DNA of 64,000 nt from Acanthochromis polyacanthus (lineage: Eukaryota; Chordata; Actinopteri; Pomacentridae). The notes beneath the pieces were generated by a model, which worked only from the letters and a program-made list of their open reading frames with translations, had not been told where the DNA came from and made no database searches. The stretch lies in the NCBI RefSeq assembly GCF_021347895.1, contig NC_067113.1, positions 1,182,467 to 1,246,466 on the forward strand. The letters run 5' to 3'. Position numbers and translations under genes: made by a program. The number at the start of each line of letters is the position of its first letter. Within the stretch, counting starts at the first letter, position 1. Below, in pieces: positions 34,435 to 46,099 of the stretch.

Positions 34435-35984
34435 GTATCAATTTTTAATGAAAAAAATGATTTGCATTTCGGACACCTTGTAAATACAGTGAGACTTTCA
34501 CATGTCCAGATGGTGTGGAAGAGCATCTGTGTGGCGTAGAGGCATTCCTGCAGTTGAGGCGCATTTAGTGGCTAAATTAAATGGAAATATGGCTAACAAT
34601 ACTGCCGACACCTTCACGGTATAAAGCTGACATTTGGAAGCATTTTGGCTTCAAAGTTGTACATGGAAGAAAAAACAAGTTAGACAAAGAAAACGCCGTT
34701 TGCGAGCTTAGTCTCACTGCCATGAAATACTGTGGGAACACGATGAATTTGAGAACTCATCTAACAAGACATCGCGGTGAGGTACAGGCACAGAAGCAGC
34801 TGGCGAAGAGTCCTGAACCAAACCAAACTACGCTGGATAACTTTCTGCCATTTACCTCACCTCATGTTTAGCACATCACAGAGTCAATTGTGCATTTTAT
34901 TTGTAAATACTGTAAATATTTGTTCCCATAAATGGTTACACATGTTTTGCAGGTAAGAGCAATGCATGAGAGTCACACCGACAGTAACATCGTGGATTTG
35001 CTGGAAAGGACAATAGAGGAATGGGGCCTACAATACAAGGACCAGGTCATAGTCACAGACAACACATCAAACATGAGCATCGCAGCAGAGCTAGCCGGTA
35101 TGATGCATTTTAAATGCTTTGCTCCCACCCTCAATTTGGCTTCCAAGTTGTCCACCGTCCAGCGCTTGCTGAGAAGAGTGAGACGCATTACCAATTTTTT
35201 CAGATGCAGCACCATTGCCAGCCATGGACTGAAAGAAAAACAAAAGCTGCTGAATCTGCAACAGCACAAATTTCAGACTGACGTCACCAGATGGAATAGC
35301 TCACATGACATGCTCCAGTGCTTCTTCAAGCAACAGCCAGCCGTCACTGCTGCCCTCCTGTCAAATGAGGTGAGAAAGAATGAAAAAGATATCAGCACTC
35401 TAAGAGAGGGCAACATTACAGCTGCAGAAGTATGAAGCCCATGAAGATTGCCACTGTCGCCATGGAAAAGGAGAAAACTCCAACATTGTCAGTTGCACCA
35501 GTCCATGCCCAGCGGATTCAAAAACTCCAGGAGAGCCCAAGTGACTCGAATATGACAAAAGAGATGAAATCAGCCATATGCCAGGATCTTAAGAAGAGGT
35601 GCTTAGATGAGGAGAGGGAGACACTTCATTTTGTGCAGCTCTGGATCCCAGATTTAAGGCCTTGCCTTTTCTGTCTGAGGATGAATGCCAGGCCGTCTAT
35701 GATAGAGTCATCACAGAGACCGCAAGGGTCCAGGAGCTGTTTCAGGTAAGCTAAACAATTTGATTAAACATTAGACTGTTTCACAGTCTTTCAATATTTT
35801 TCATAGAGAGGCCTCTTAAACAGTATAAATATGACAGAAATATTTTAAAAAGCATAGAAATTTAACAGTGGTGAATGTTAGGAAACATTTCTGATCCGTG
35901 AACAACAGATTATATTATTTAATTGTCATTTAATGCATTTGGGCTTATATAATTAACTAAATTTCATGTAATGTAATGTAATGG

Positions 35985-36508
35985 CCCCCGCCTGTGGAAC
36001 AGCCTGCTGGAGAACCTCATTACTGCAGAGACTGTTGACGCTTTTAAAGGAAGGTTAAAAACACACCTTGTTAATCAGGCTTTTAAGTAACTTTTTAATT
36101 CCTTCTTATGTTCTTATCATTACTCATCCATTACCTTATGTATTTTTATTATTTTAACTGTTCATTTTATTCATCTTATTGTACAGCCCCTTTATTTTAT
36201 ATGTTAAAGTTGTTTTTTTTAATTCCAGTCTTTCCTCAGGGGGTCCTCCTCACTGGCTGCAGCATCTGGTCTGCTGCTGGGGGTGCTTTCCACGGGTCCC
36301 TTCGCCCCGGTTGGATGGGGGGTTTCCTATCTCAGTGTAGGGGTCCCCCTGTCTGTCGGGGTCTGGGGGATCCACGTGCCGGCACCCCCAGTGGGTGATT
36401 TTCTTGTTTTTATTTCAATTTTTTAATGTTGTGAAGCACTTTGTGGTGCGATTTCATCGGATGAAAAGTGCTATACAAATAAAGATTGATTGACTGATTG
36501 ATAATGTG
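35985..36508 (+). mobile_element. L2-clade LINE 3' fragment
   Basis: 'PRLWNSLLENLITAETVDAF' followed by 'KGRLKTHLVNQAFK' and a stop is the last coding stretch of an L2-type LINE. The 3'UTR has a GC-rich block and ends 'GTGCTATACAAATAAAG' with a (GATT)n tail. It sits in a former intron of the ZBED1-like pseudogene, just before the splice-acceptor-like TTTTTCAG. Confidence 0.85.
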
Positions 36509-36738
36509 GTTTTTCAGCAGAGAGAAGTTGAAGAAGATGAGAAAGTGAAGGCAGAGACTCAGGCTGATGGAGAAGAGGAAGATGAGAATGCAGGGCCAGA
36601 GGTACTAAATGTTAAGGATGAAGGGAGAAGTCAAGATCCTGAGGAAGAGGAGAGGTATGCAGCCATGTCCACAGCTAAGAAGAGATCTAGGTATTCTTGT
36701 GGCCTTGCTGACCTTCTTGGTCAAATTTATGCTTCAGG

Positions 36739-36928
36739 GGCGCCCGTATAGCTCATCGGGTTAAGCAGGTGAACCACGTATAGGGGCTGGTCTCCGACGC
36801 AGCGGCCCGGGTTTGATTCCCGCTTGCAGCCCTTTGCTGCATGTCTTTCCCACATTCTTCTCCCCCATTTCCTGTCTCTCTCTCACTTCGACTATCAAAT
36901 AAAGTCTAAAATAGGCCAAAAAGAACAG
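36739..36928 (+). mobile_element. tRNA-derived SINE (second family) with 12-bp TSD
   Basis: The head 'GGCGCCCGTATAGCTCATCG' with A-box 'TAGCTCATCGGGTTAAGCA' and B-box 'GGGTTTGATTCCCGC' is tRNA-like. The tail contains 'CCTGTCTCTCTCTC' and 'CAAATAAAGTC', then 'GGCCAAAAAGAACAG'. TTATGCTTCAGG is repeated at 36727-36738 and 36929-36940. Different from the GGATGG-tailed family. Confidence 0.9.
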
Positions 36929-38408
36929 TTATGCTTCAGGTAAGTGGAGGAAATCTAAATATTAGTTTTACTTCTGTTCAGTTGAATATTTGGGCCTCAC
37001 TAAGCAGAGCAACATTTGTTCAGAGTTTGCTAATTTTAGTGACACTGTTCCAGGGGCTGCAAAGAAGTTCAAGTCACCAGAGAACCAGGCACAGGAGGAG
37101 ATGGCAAGATTTAAGGACATTGCTCCAATGCCAATTATCAAAGGATCCAATCCACTAAACTGGTGGAAGGAGCATGAATGCAAGTTTCCCCTCCTGTCAA
37201 ACCTTGCAAAGAGGTATCTGTGCATCTCTGGGACAAGTGTCTACTCTGGTAGAGTGTTCTCTACTACGGGGGACATTATCACCGCACAGAGGAGTGTATT
37301 TACCCCTGATCACATTGATCAGATTCTTTTTCTGCACAAAAATCTAAAAACAAAAGAAGTGAAGTACAAGTACTAGGCCTATTCATTTGCCAAAATGTCT
37401 ATAGTTCCCACTGGTCAATGTCCATGGACTTTTCAAGTCAGGTGATGCTTGTAACACCAAGTGTCCAACATAGACAGTAAATATGTTACTGTTAAACATT
37501 GCTGTTCAAAATCCAAACAGAAATTACACAACCTTAATAGCACTGAACTTATTGTGGTCATGAGTTTTAGATCTAGCATCTTGTTTTCTGAGAGGATGAA
37601 TGTGACCATCTATCACTATCAATTCTCATCGTTTTTTTATATGTACATATAAAAAACTAGGGTTTATACAGATTGCTGTATTTATTGAAATGGGCTCTAC
37701 ACAAAGCTGAAAAAACATCTGCGTATACATTGTCAGTGTTTCAGACTACAAAACACTAAATTGTGATAGTATTTTAACATTAAACAGGTTACAATTCTTT
37801 ATCAATTCAGAGCTCAAAGCCAAGAGCTCATTTTACTTGAACTTTTAACATATTGTGATTGAATAATGTTGCTTTTATAAGAACTAATGATACTTTTGTC
37901 TTTAAAATGTGCCTTAATTCTTAAAAACATAGATTTGTGCTTTCTTCATGTCCAGTGTTGTTTAAAAAACTTGCTTTGTACTGTATATGTTGTTGTAGTT
38001 CCTGTTCAACAATACCGAATACATTTTTTGTTTTATTGTTGGACATAAATTTGTAGGCCTACAAATTTATGTACTGTGTTGCAAATCATCCAACATATAC
38101 TTCTATTTTTACCCAGTTGGTCCAGCGGGTAAGGTAAGGGTCAGCAGAAGGCATGGAAAAGAGTACATAAATATATAAAATGCTAATATTTTGAATCAAA
38201 CAGTTTGGACTTAATTTGTACACTGAACAATATAATCTGATATACATATACAGCAACATGTGTTTTCATCTCTATTTTAAATTTTCAAGTAAATTATGGT
38301 GAAGATTGCAATATTGGGACATTGTGATATACCGTGATACTATTGTATTGTGACCCAGGTATCGTGATACGTATCGTATCGTGAGGGTCTTGCAAATACT
38401 CACTCCTA

Positions 38409-39698
38409 CTCTGGAGAGCTGCAAAGTATGCATTTACAAAAATCTGTCAGTGTCAATTTTTCTGCAAGAGCTACTGAAAGCAATTTTTCTTTTAACAGAA
38501 AAATTAGCCAAAACCTGAATCCCAGCTTATTACATGTTCAGTTTGGGAGAAGCTTTAAATTCTGATGTGTTAAAACGTTGTAGCAGAAAAGATGGAATAG
38601 TGTCATTTAAATCTGAATGAATGTACTTCAGGGTTAAAACACAATTTTGACTGTTGTTAGGAGTTTTAATGTGAACAACAGTCTCCAGTGTCAGTTGCTT
38701 TTTAAGTCTCACTGTACTTCTGTTAACTACAGAAGAATGCAATGTCAATGTTCTCAGTCGGTCCAGTGTCACACACATATGGAAGGAGTGGCATCTGGAT
38801 CTATTAAATCACAGGTTCCCTAGTTAGAAACTGAATTCATCTTTGTACTTTGCCATCACTCATGCCTGTCTACTGCTACTGTAGGAGCCTGTCAGTGGCT
38901 CCATCACTGCCTGTGGTTACTAAACATGCCACTGAGCACTCATCCTGTGCGTCCTTCTCCCTCTGCCTATATATCATCATCGCTAACCTCCATCAGCTGT
39001 GCATATCCTGCATGGATACAGTCTTCCCCCATGTCTGCTGCTAGAAATCAGCCGCAAACCCCTGCACCAGTTGAAACGATGCAACACACCACACCACAGA
39101 GGGAGAGGGAATTAAAACACCCTGGTTTTAGGGGTGAGGTTGTAACCTGAGTGGAATAATAAGTGACTTGGTGCCTATAGCAGATCAGAAGCTTGGGAAC
39201 AGAATCAAATCTAATTGCATATTATCAGGATGTCAATAGTCAAGCAATGTGCCAGTCAGAAGTCAGAAAGAATCTGTGTTCTGGGCCAGTGAACACGCAC
39301 ACATGCATAGACAATAACAAGGCCACACGTCTGATACCTTCCAGGCTCCTACAACTTGTTAAAAAAACATCACGCAAAGAAATTCAGAGGTGAGGTCAAG
39401 CTGGAAATATGGAGACACCCATACACACATTCAAATTCAGTGGATAGATTTACAAGCACGCACACACGCAGATACGAGGAGCTGCTAACAGCTTTAGGGA
39501 GTGCTCAGTGAAGCAAGGAGCAAATATCAAACAGCTCCAGCCAAAGCGTGTACACACACACATACACACAGAGCGGCTGGAGAGAGTGAGGGCAAGTCAG
39601 AGAGAAAGATACGTAAAAAAAAAAATCTGAGAGATTTCTACTGGGATTTTAGACTTGAAGAGAGGAGGGCAGTCTGGCTTCCCTTAGCAGGAAAGAGT

Positions 39699-39701
<3 letters not shown>
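38409..39701. other. No recognisable gene or element
   Basis: No coding domain or paired repeats noted. Short CA-rich stretches occur near 39300 and 39550. Confidence 0.45.
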
Positions 39702-39758
<57 letters not shown>

Positions 39759-40030
39759 TGTATTCCTATCTTTTTGGGGACCTACCATTGACTCCCATTC
39801 ATATCTAACCCCTAACCCTTACCCTAACCCTAACCTTAACCCAGACCAAAACAATACCTAATCCTAAAGAAACGTTTTTGCACTTTTACTTTTTTCAGTA
39901 ACAACAACATGGCCAAGAAAACACTGTTACCCTGTATGGGGACCCAAATGAGGTCCCCACAAATGACATTTTTTTTGGTTTTCCTATGGTTGTGAGGACA
40001 TTAGGTCCCCACAACCCCTATAATTATAAT
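39702..40030 (-). repeat. (AC)n plus telomere-like composite repeat
   Basis: A perfect (AC)n of about 54 bp is followed by 'CTTTTTGGGGACCTACCATT', then 'CCCTTACCCTAACCCTAACC' (about 39814-39842) and two 'GAGGTCCCCACAA'-like blocks. This composite of CA repeat, 'GGGGACC' and CCCTAA-like sequence is a dispersed fish repeat. It is the reverse-orientation relative of 42713-43140. It is not a telomere. Confidence 0.75.
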
Positions 40031-41043
40031 TTTGAAATTTAGAGTACACTTTATGACCAAAACGTTTTCCTGTACACTACCAAAATAATTTACTTTACTA
40101 CACCACATTTCTTTCACCAAAAAAATGACCCACACTATTCTGTAGGAGGTCACACGGGAGCTGGAGCATTTCCAGCTGACACTGGGGGAGAGACAGGATA
40201 CAGGTCAGTCAGACAGATAAATAAGCATGCACGCTCACAGCAGAGGCCAAGATGTCCTGATATTTTGCTACTAAAAATGAATTAGTATCTGTACATTCTC
40301 GACCCTTTTTCTCACATAATCAGTCGTGTCTTTTGCTTGACATGTTGTCGACATTTTGTTTCATGTGGTTGGTTTAAGTGTGTTTAAAAGCTCATGTTCA
40401 AAAGTTCATGTCATAATTTCTACAGGTGAACTCTAAAAGCTTCAACATACCCAACTGGAAAACAAAAGTGTCACGTTAATTAAAAGCAGATTTTATAGGT
40501 GTCCTGTCCTATGAAGCTTTGTATGATGAACTCTTGAGTTGTCTGATGTAATGTCCAAATAATGTGAATTAGATGCATAAAGCGATGTCCTTCAAACTCA
40601 AAGCCTGTTTTTCCTGTCTGTTTGTTAGGTAGCTATAGCCTCTAAGCTCAAGATGAGATACTCAAGTAAATATAACTGCACTCATTTTCTCATTTTCAAT
40701 ACAACTGTTTTCACAGGCTGAGAGGAAACAAAAACTTTATAGGCTGAATTTAAGTGTTGCTACCCTTCTAAGTCTTCATCAGGCAGTAGAGGGTTCTCTG
40801 AACCTTTTCAGCAGCATATTTTTGTTGGCATATTAATACATATTCAAATATTCTCATTTGTTTTGTGATCTTTATAAACTTTGTGCAACTGTACTGTTTT
40901 TTGTGAATGAATCTGGGGCAGTGTTTTGTAGTTGTTTTGCATTATTTATTTTTGTGTTTTTTGTTTTTGTTTGATCACTTAACCACAACATGAACAGGAT
41001 GGAATCAAGACTGGCCTTATTGTTTGGAAAGACTTTGGAAGAC
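40031..41043. other. No recognisable gene or element
   Basis: AT-rich. Nothing recognised. Confidence 0.45.
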
Positions 41044-41374
41044 ATCCATCCATCCATCATCTATACACCGTTTAATCCTCATTAGGGTCATGGGGGGCTG
41101 GAGTCTATCCCAGCTGAAGAAGGCAGAGGACAGCTGGACAGGTCACCAGTCCATCACAGGCGCTACACAGAGACAAGCAATCACACTCACATTCATTTAG
41201 AATCACCAATTAACCTCAGCATGTTTTTGGACTGTGGGAGGAAGTTCGAGAAAACCCACACTTGCACAGGTAGAACTTGCAAAGTCCACGCAGAAAGATC
41301 CCAGGCTGGGATGCGAACCGGGGCTCTTCTAGCTGCAAGGCCACGGTGCTAACCACCAATTCATTGGTGCAGCC
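41044..41374 (-). mobile_element. tRNA-derived SINE, copy C
   Basis: Antisense copy of the GGATGG-tailed family, from (CATC)n to 'GGTGCAGCC'. It keeps the body motif 'CCACAGTCCAAAAACATGCT' on the minus strand. Some small deletions relative to copy B. Confidence 0.85.
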
Positions 41375-41499
41375 TGTTGTTAGAAGATATAATCCTTCAA
41401 TAATTACTTGTTTGAATCTGTTGCTGAGGCATCCTCTAAATTGACTTTTAACACAGTGGAGTTCAAATGTCTGAGAGCACATCAAAAAAATCTGTAAAC

Positions 41500-42330
41500 T
41501 CTAAATAATCAGTTCATTTGACACTTTCTAAATGTTGAAATATATGATAGTCTTTCCAACTGAAGGTTTCAGAAGAGGCATTGCAGAGTCTTTGCGGAGT
41601 TTGGATTAGTTGTATGCAAAGCACGATCATTTAGGCCACCATCAGAAGATCAGCACATCAAGCTTTGTTCACTAGAGAAGAACAGCTTCATCACAAAATT
41701 TGTTAAAACTGCAGTCAAAAAAGGCTGTCCAGTAGTGTCTCAGAGGGCGAGAGGAGTCTCTAAACCATTTCTCAGGAGGGGAAACAAGGCCAAACATTGG
41801 GGCAATAAAACAAAGCACCACTCCACAGTGGACAATGTGAAAACAGTATTTGCTATTTACTGATGAATCCCACTAAATGATTAGTGACCGAGGAAACCGA
41901 CAGAACAGAAAGAATGACACCACTGTGGATCAAACTTACAGTGAAAGATGTTGCTGGGAACATTCAAGTCAAAAGGGGTTGCAACTCTGGAGAGAATCAA
42001 CTCTACCACGACCAAGGAGAAGCAGCACTTCCTTCTTTGAAGACATGCTACACCCTCTGGTTTGCATCTTTGTGGAGAAGGATTCATGCTGCAGCAGAAT
42101 AATGATCCCAAACACACCCCAACCTTAACCCTTGACTTGAAGAGCAGAGACCAAGGAGTGCTGACTGTGATGGACGTTCCTCCACAGTCAACTGATCTGA
42201 ATCCCACTGAGCGTTTACAGGGCACAAATTCAGAAAAAGTCAAACATTTAACCTAACATTACAAGAAGCTGTTGGGAACACTATCACATCATGAGTAGAG
42301 TTTCATCAAAGTTTACTCTTTTGACTCCTT
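41500..42330 (+). pseudogene. Tc1-like transposase pseudogene
   Basis: In shifting plus-strand frames: 'HIKLCSLEKNSFITKFVKTA', 'LLFTDESH' (first D), then 'GEGFMLQQNNDPKHTPTLTL' (second D replaced by N in 'QQNND') and 'VMDVPPQSTDLNPTERLQ' (E). This is the standard Tc1 order. Multiple stops and frameshifts are present. It abuts a second Tc1-like relic beginning near 42340; the two carry separate N- and C-terminal parts, so they are two insertions. Confidence 0.7.
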
Positions 42331-42389
42331 TGATTGTTTCTTTCAGATCTGGAGAAGAAAATCACTGACTTGAAGAAGTCAGGAAAGTA

Positions 42390-42711
42390 CCGTAATTTCC
42401 GGACTATAAGCCGCTGCTTTTTTCTCACGCTTTGGACCCTGGCTTATACAACGATGCGGCTAATGTACAGATTTTTACATGCTAGCTTTATGCCATCATT
42501 AAGTTTAGCCTCGTCACATCAGACCAATAAAATTACCAAACAGGTCACAGTGGACCATTGACACTGTTCGAATTAAATCAAACCCACTAAATTCTTCAGA
42601 TCAGTCATTCTGCGCTTCATGCACACACCCTCATCATGGAAAACACAAAGAAATGCATGTGATGCAGCTGTTGTAGGCCAAGCCTGCTCTCCTTTAACCT
42701 AGGCAGGTTAC

Positions 42712-42807
<96 letters not shown>

Positions 42808-43080
42808 CTTGTACTTGCTACATTGTGAGTACCATTTTCTGCATTTAACTATCAAAGTGAGGACATTTTTACAAAGTGAGGACATTTTGGCCGGTCCTCA
42901 CTTTGAAACAGCCATGTTTGAGGGTGAAGACTTGTTTTTAGAGAACAGGTATGAATTGAGGTTTGGTTAGGGTTAGGGTAAGGATTAAGTTTAGACAATC
43001 AGTTGTGATAGTTAAGGTTAGGGTAAGGCTCTAGGAAATGCATTACGCCTATGGATGTCCTCACTAAGATAGAAGTACAA

Positions 43081-43142
<62 letters not shown>

Positions 43143-43616
43143 TGTGAGGAAGAGCACTGCAGCTGTGTGTGTGTGTTGCAGAAACGAGTGTGGAAACGGA
43201 GGCAGAGTGAAATGCACCACGATGATATACAATACAATAAAAAAACTTAAAGATAAGTTTTAGCGCTAGCGCGCGAAGCTAAGTGCTAGCGCTAAATCTG
43301 CCCAACCACGGTTCGGTGGCCGCCATAATCGGGTCGGTAACACAGCTTTTAAGTTGAAGGCAATTGATCTGCCTGTCGAAGAGTGAAATAGAGCTGCTGC
43401 CCATTAGCTTGGCATCAGTGAATCAATGGTGAGACGTTGGAGTTGGCAGCCTGAACTGACTCAGTGTGTTTCACTGCTGCGTTACAGGCACTGTTTGGAA
43501 AAAAAAGTAAATATTTAATTACAAGTTATAAAAATCTTTCTGTGTAAATATCTCATGTTACAACGTGGACACCTGCGGCTTATAGTCAGGTGCGCTCAAT
43601 AGTCCGGAAATTACGG
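42390..43616. mobile_element. TA MITE (CCGTAATTTCCGGACTATAA) with composite insert
   Basis: The TIRs CCGTAATTTCCGGACTATAA and, from the right, CCGTAATTTCCGGACTATTG are flanked by TA at 42388-42389 and 43617-43618. 'GACTATAAGCCGC' at the left and 'GCGGCTTATAGTC' at the right extend the symmetry. The middle holds a 430-bp (GT)n/telomere-like repeat, so the original element was much smaller. No transposase. Mariner-type by TSD. Confidence 0.88.
42713..43140 (+). repeat. (GT)n – telomere-like – (GT)n composite
   Basis: Long perfect (GT)n at about 42713-42806, then 'CAAAGTGAGGACATTTTTAC' with a direct repeat 'AAAGTGAGGACATTTTGG', then 'GGTTAGGGTTAGGGTAAGG' (about 42966-42984) and 'AAGGTTAGGGTAAGG' (about 43014-43028), and a second (GT)n at about 43084-43140. 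It sits inside the TA MITE. Confidence 0.85.
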
Positions 43617-44345
43617 TAACTTGGAGCCACTTTAAAGCATCTACAAATTTCCCAAATCAACTCTGCAAACAATTGTTTGTAAAGTATAAAGGTACAGTAC
43701 ATTCGTGTCACTGTCATGATCAGGAATAAAACTCAAGCGATCACCTGCTGCTGAAAGCAATTGGTCAGGATGTTTAAGAAACAACTAAAAATTACCAAAA
43801 ACCAGTGTCACTGTCCACTGTCTTTTACGTCGCCCTGAGCTGAGAGGCTGCCAGTGGAAGTGGTGCATTACACTATGTAAATATAACAATGTAGAACAGG
43901 GATTACCTCCACATTTTTAAGTAAAACCTAAACTCACAACCAGAAGGTTGGGTCTTGGAAAGTGGTGGTTGTTCCAACAAATCAATGACACCAAACACAC
44001 ACCAGAAGCAGTGAAGAAATGGCTAGTTCAGGCTAGAATGAGTGTTTTATACGGGTCTCCCCAAAATCCTGACTTAAATCAAGAATATGTGCACTGTGAT
44101 GAAGAAACAAGTCAGTGTTGGAAACTCAACAAATTTAGTTTAACTGTGCCAATTCTGTCAAGAGGAGTGCTCAAAGATACAACCAGAAACTTGTGTACAG
44201 CTACCAAAAGTTTTATTTTTTTCCAAAAGATATTCTATGAAACAATCAAAATTCATAATTGCTTTATTTTTGTGAAGAAGATGCACATGTGTCAATGGTT
44301 CCATCACAGAAAATTCAAAGTAACAGGAGTCATGAAAAAAAACAA

Positions 44346-45699
44346 GACTTAAGGATACACATCATATGTTCATGAGTTTATGTGCTACAATGTTAAGGCT
44401 GTCTATCTTTATACAGGATGTGATGATGTGAAAATCATGACTCTGTAGAAATAAGTCATAGGAATTGATTATTGTATGAATATACTTTTGTCAAACAAAC
44501 ATATTGCCTCAAATGTATGTGAGTATATAGACATAGAGAACCCAAAATTCACAGCACACAGGCCTACTACTAGTGCCCGCTGGGATACTGTTGCAGAGAA
44601 AAAGAGAGAAATGATAAGCAATACAGAAATAGAGACCAGAACTCAACATGCCTTGCAGGCTGCACAGTAAACAGCTGACAAGGGCAAACCAGAGTAAGCA
44701 GAGAAACATATCAGTGCTAAAGCTTCCATAAAGAGCATCGGGGCTATCACAATGGTGGGATGGATAATCATTCACCCACAGTTTTATCTAGCTTGACTGC
44801 AATATTAACGTATTTTTTGGATTATGTCCAAGATTCCACATCCATAAATCTTCCAATTCTGCAATGTCCCACTCTCAGTATCTATTCCTCCTGCAACAGC
44901 AACTGCACCCTCGCCTATGTCAGGGGCTAGATAGAACTGAGGAGGCGTTCTGTGATACAGAAGTCCAATCTTTCAAACTACAGTTTGCCAGACCCTTCCT
45001 TGTTCCTTCTGCTAGTGAAATATCAGACCATTTCATTTTTCACACTACTGTTTGTGAGCATGTGTAGCAACACCAAGCTAATGACCTGTACTATGTTAGA
45101 CCACTAATACAGAGAAAAGACAAGCACAATAAATTGACCGATTTAAGTACAACAAAGTAGACAACAGTATCACATGTGCGTCTGCGTATTTTAAAGACAT
45201 TTGGAATTAGTTCTTTGTTCCTGAGCCTATGTGAACATCTCAGAAACAGAACTAATGCAGTTCCTCACAGAACCTCATACATACCACAATCATCTGACTA
45301 CATGGAAATCAAAACAAAACACCCACAATCAAAACTCACATTCGCTCTTACCAGTCACAAATCAGTCAAATCAGCACTTCTCCACACCTAGCTTGCTGAC
45401 CCAAAGCATAATGGGAACTTCAAAGCATGTCAAATGGAGAAAAGAAAACAGGAGGACTAACATGGTTATTGAATTTTAGTCAGCATATTGACTAACCACC
45501 AGCATGTCACATCAGCATGTTTCTGATTTGTCGAGAACACGATCATTTTCCACTACTAACTCACATACATGTACATGTGCAAACATAAAACTCAATTTCA
45601 AATTGCATAAAACTTTTACGTGTTGTAAAATGACAATATGTAGCATCCCCCAGGCCATAAGACTTTTAAACTCCAAATAACCTGAACATTTGCACAATC
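44346..45699. other. No recognisable gene or element
   Basis: Nothing recognised in either strand. Confidence 0.45.
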
Positions 45700-45857
45700 C
45701 ACCTCATTTGCACTTTTTATACTTTATCTTGATTGTTCTGTGTTCTTTTTTTGCACTGTTGTTGGGAATGAGAGACGCGAGCATTTCACTGCCAGCAATT
45801 GCTTCATGTAATTTCTAGTATGTGACAATAAAACTTTTGAATCTTGAATCTTGAATC
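45700..45857 (+). mobile_element. LINE 3' UTR with (TTGAATC)n tail
   Basis: 'CATTTCACTGCCAGCAATTG' and 'GTGACAATAAAACTTTTGAA' end in TTGAATC repeats. This is the 3' end form of Rex1/CR1-like fish LINEs ('ATTTCGTTG...TGACAATAAA' plus short repeat tail). No coding sequence remains. Confidence 0.6.
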
Positions 45858-46099
45858 CTACTTGCTAAGACACATTGTGACAATTCTCATTCAAAAGGAA
45901 TTGTCAGATACTACAAAAAAGATATTACAGCTTCAGGAAGGTGGGCTTAGGAAAGTGTGTGTCTGGACGGACAGAAATCTGAGCCTATCTTACTAAAAAA
46001 AAAAAAAGACACATTTACACTGTGACCTGCTTTTCCACAGCAGGGCCAAAGCCCTGGTAAGTCAAATTAGACCAAATTAATCTGCTGACATCTCAAAAT

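Larger units (their letters stand above)
34581..37376 (+). pseudogene. ZBED1-like hAT transposase (frameshifted, intron-bearing)
   Basis: Blocks in order: BED-finger region 'ADIWKHFGFKV' and 'KYCGNTMNLRTHLTRH', where 'CELS' replaces C-x2-C so the zinc site is damaged; a core block from about 34953 'RAMHESHTDSNIVDLLERTI', 'KDQVIVTDNTSNMSIAAELA', 'FAPTLNLASKLSTVQRLLRR', 'TDVTRWNSSHDMLQCFFKQQ'; after a frame change at 35432, 'PMKIATVAMEKEKTPTLSVA'; an acidic linker 36506-36720; and the dimerisation domain 37150-37360 'NPLNWWKEHECKFPLLSNLA', 'KRYLCISGTSVYSGRVFSTT', 'AQRSVFTPDHIDQILFLHKN'. 'TTTGCAG|GTAAGAGC' and 'TTTTTCAG|CAGAG' suggest former introns. The plan is that of ZBED1-like hAT-Ac proteins. 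At least three frame breaks make it a pseudogene. Confidence 0.82.
34440..38408 (+). mobile_element. ZBED1-like hAT transposon, with nested L2 and SINE
   Basis: Holds spaced coding blocks of one hAT-Ac-type transposase in order: BED finger, catalytic-core part, acidic linker and dimerisation domain. The right end (38290-38408) has 'GTGATATACCGTGATAC', 'GTGACCCAGGTATCGTGATA' and ends CTCCTA, the typical terminus read on the minus strand as TAGGAGTG. A L2 fragment (35985-36508) and a SINE (36739-36928) are inserted. The left TIR was not identified with confidence, so the left boundary is approximate. Confidence 0.75.
42340..44345 (+). pseudogene. Second Tc1-like pseudogene, split by a MITE
   Basis: The N-terminal HTH region 'DLEKKITDLKKSGK' ends at 42387. 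The frame resumes after the MITE at about 43619 with 'STNFPNQLCKQLFVKYKGTV', a worn HTH. Farther on come 'WLFQQINDTKHTPEAVKKWL' (second D block) and 'VLYGSPQNPDLNQEYVH' (third block, E displaced). Many stops are present. The trailing sequence to 44345 is likely the 3' flank. Confidence 0.65.

Noticed and set aside
36739..36830. tRNA gene
   Set aside because: tRNA-like head of a SINE with TSDs and a 3' tail; not a free tRNA.
39800..39845. True telomere or chromosome end
   Set aside because: Only a few degenerate CCCTAA-like units embedded in unique sequence; part of a dispersed composite repeat.
42713..43263. Val/Cys or His/Thr repeat proteins on both strands
   Set aside because: Pure translations of (GT)n/(AC)n microsatellites.
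41500..44345. A single Tc1 element spanning both relics
   Set aside because: C-terminal motifs (LNPTE) occur before an N-terminal HTH, so the order fits two separate insertions.
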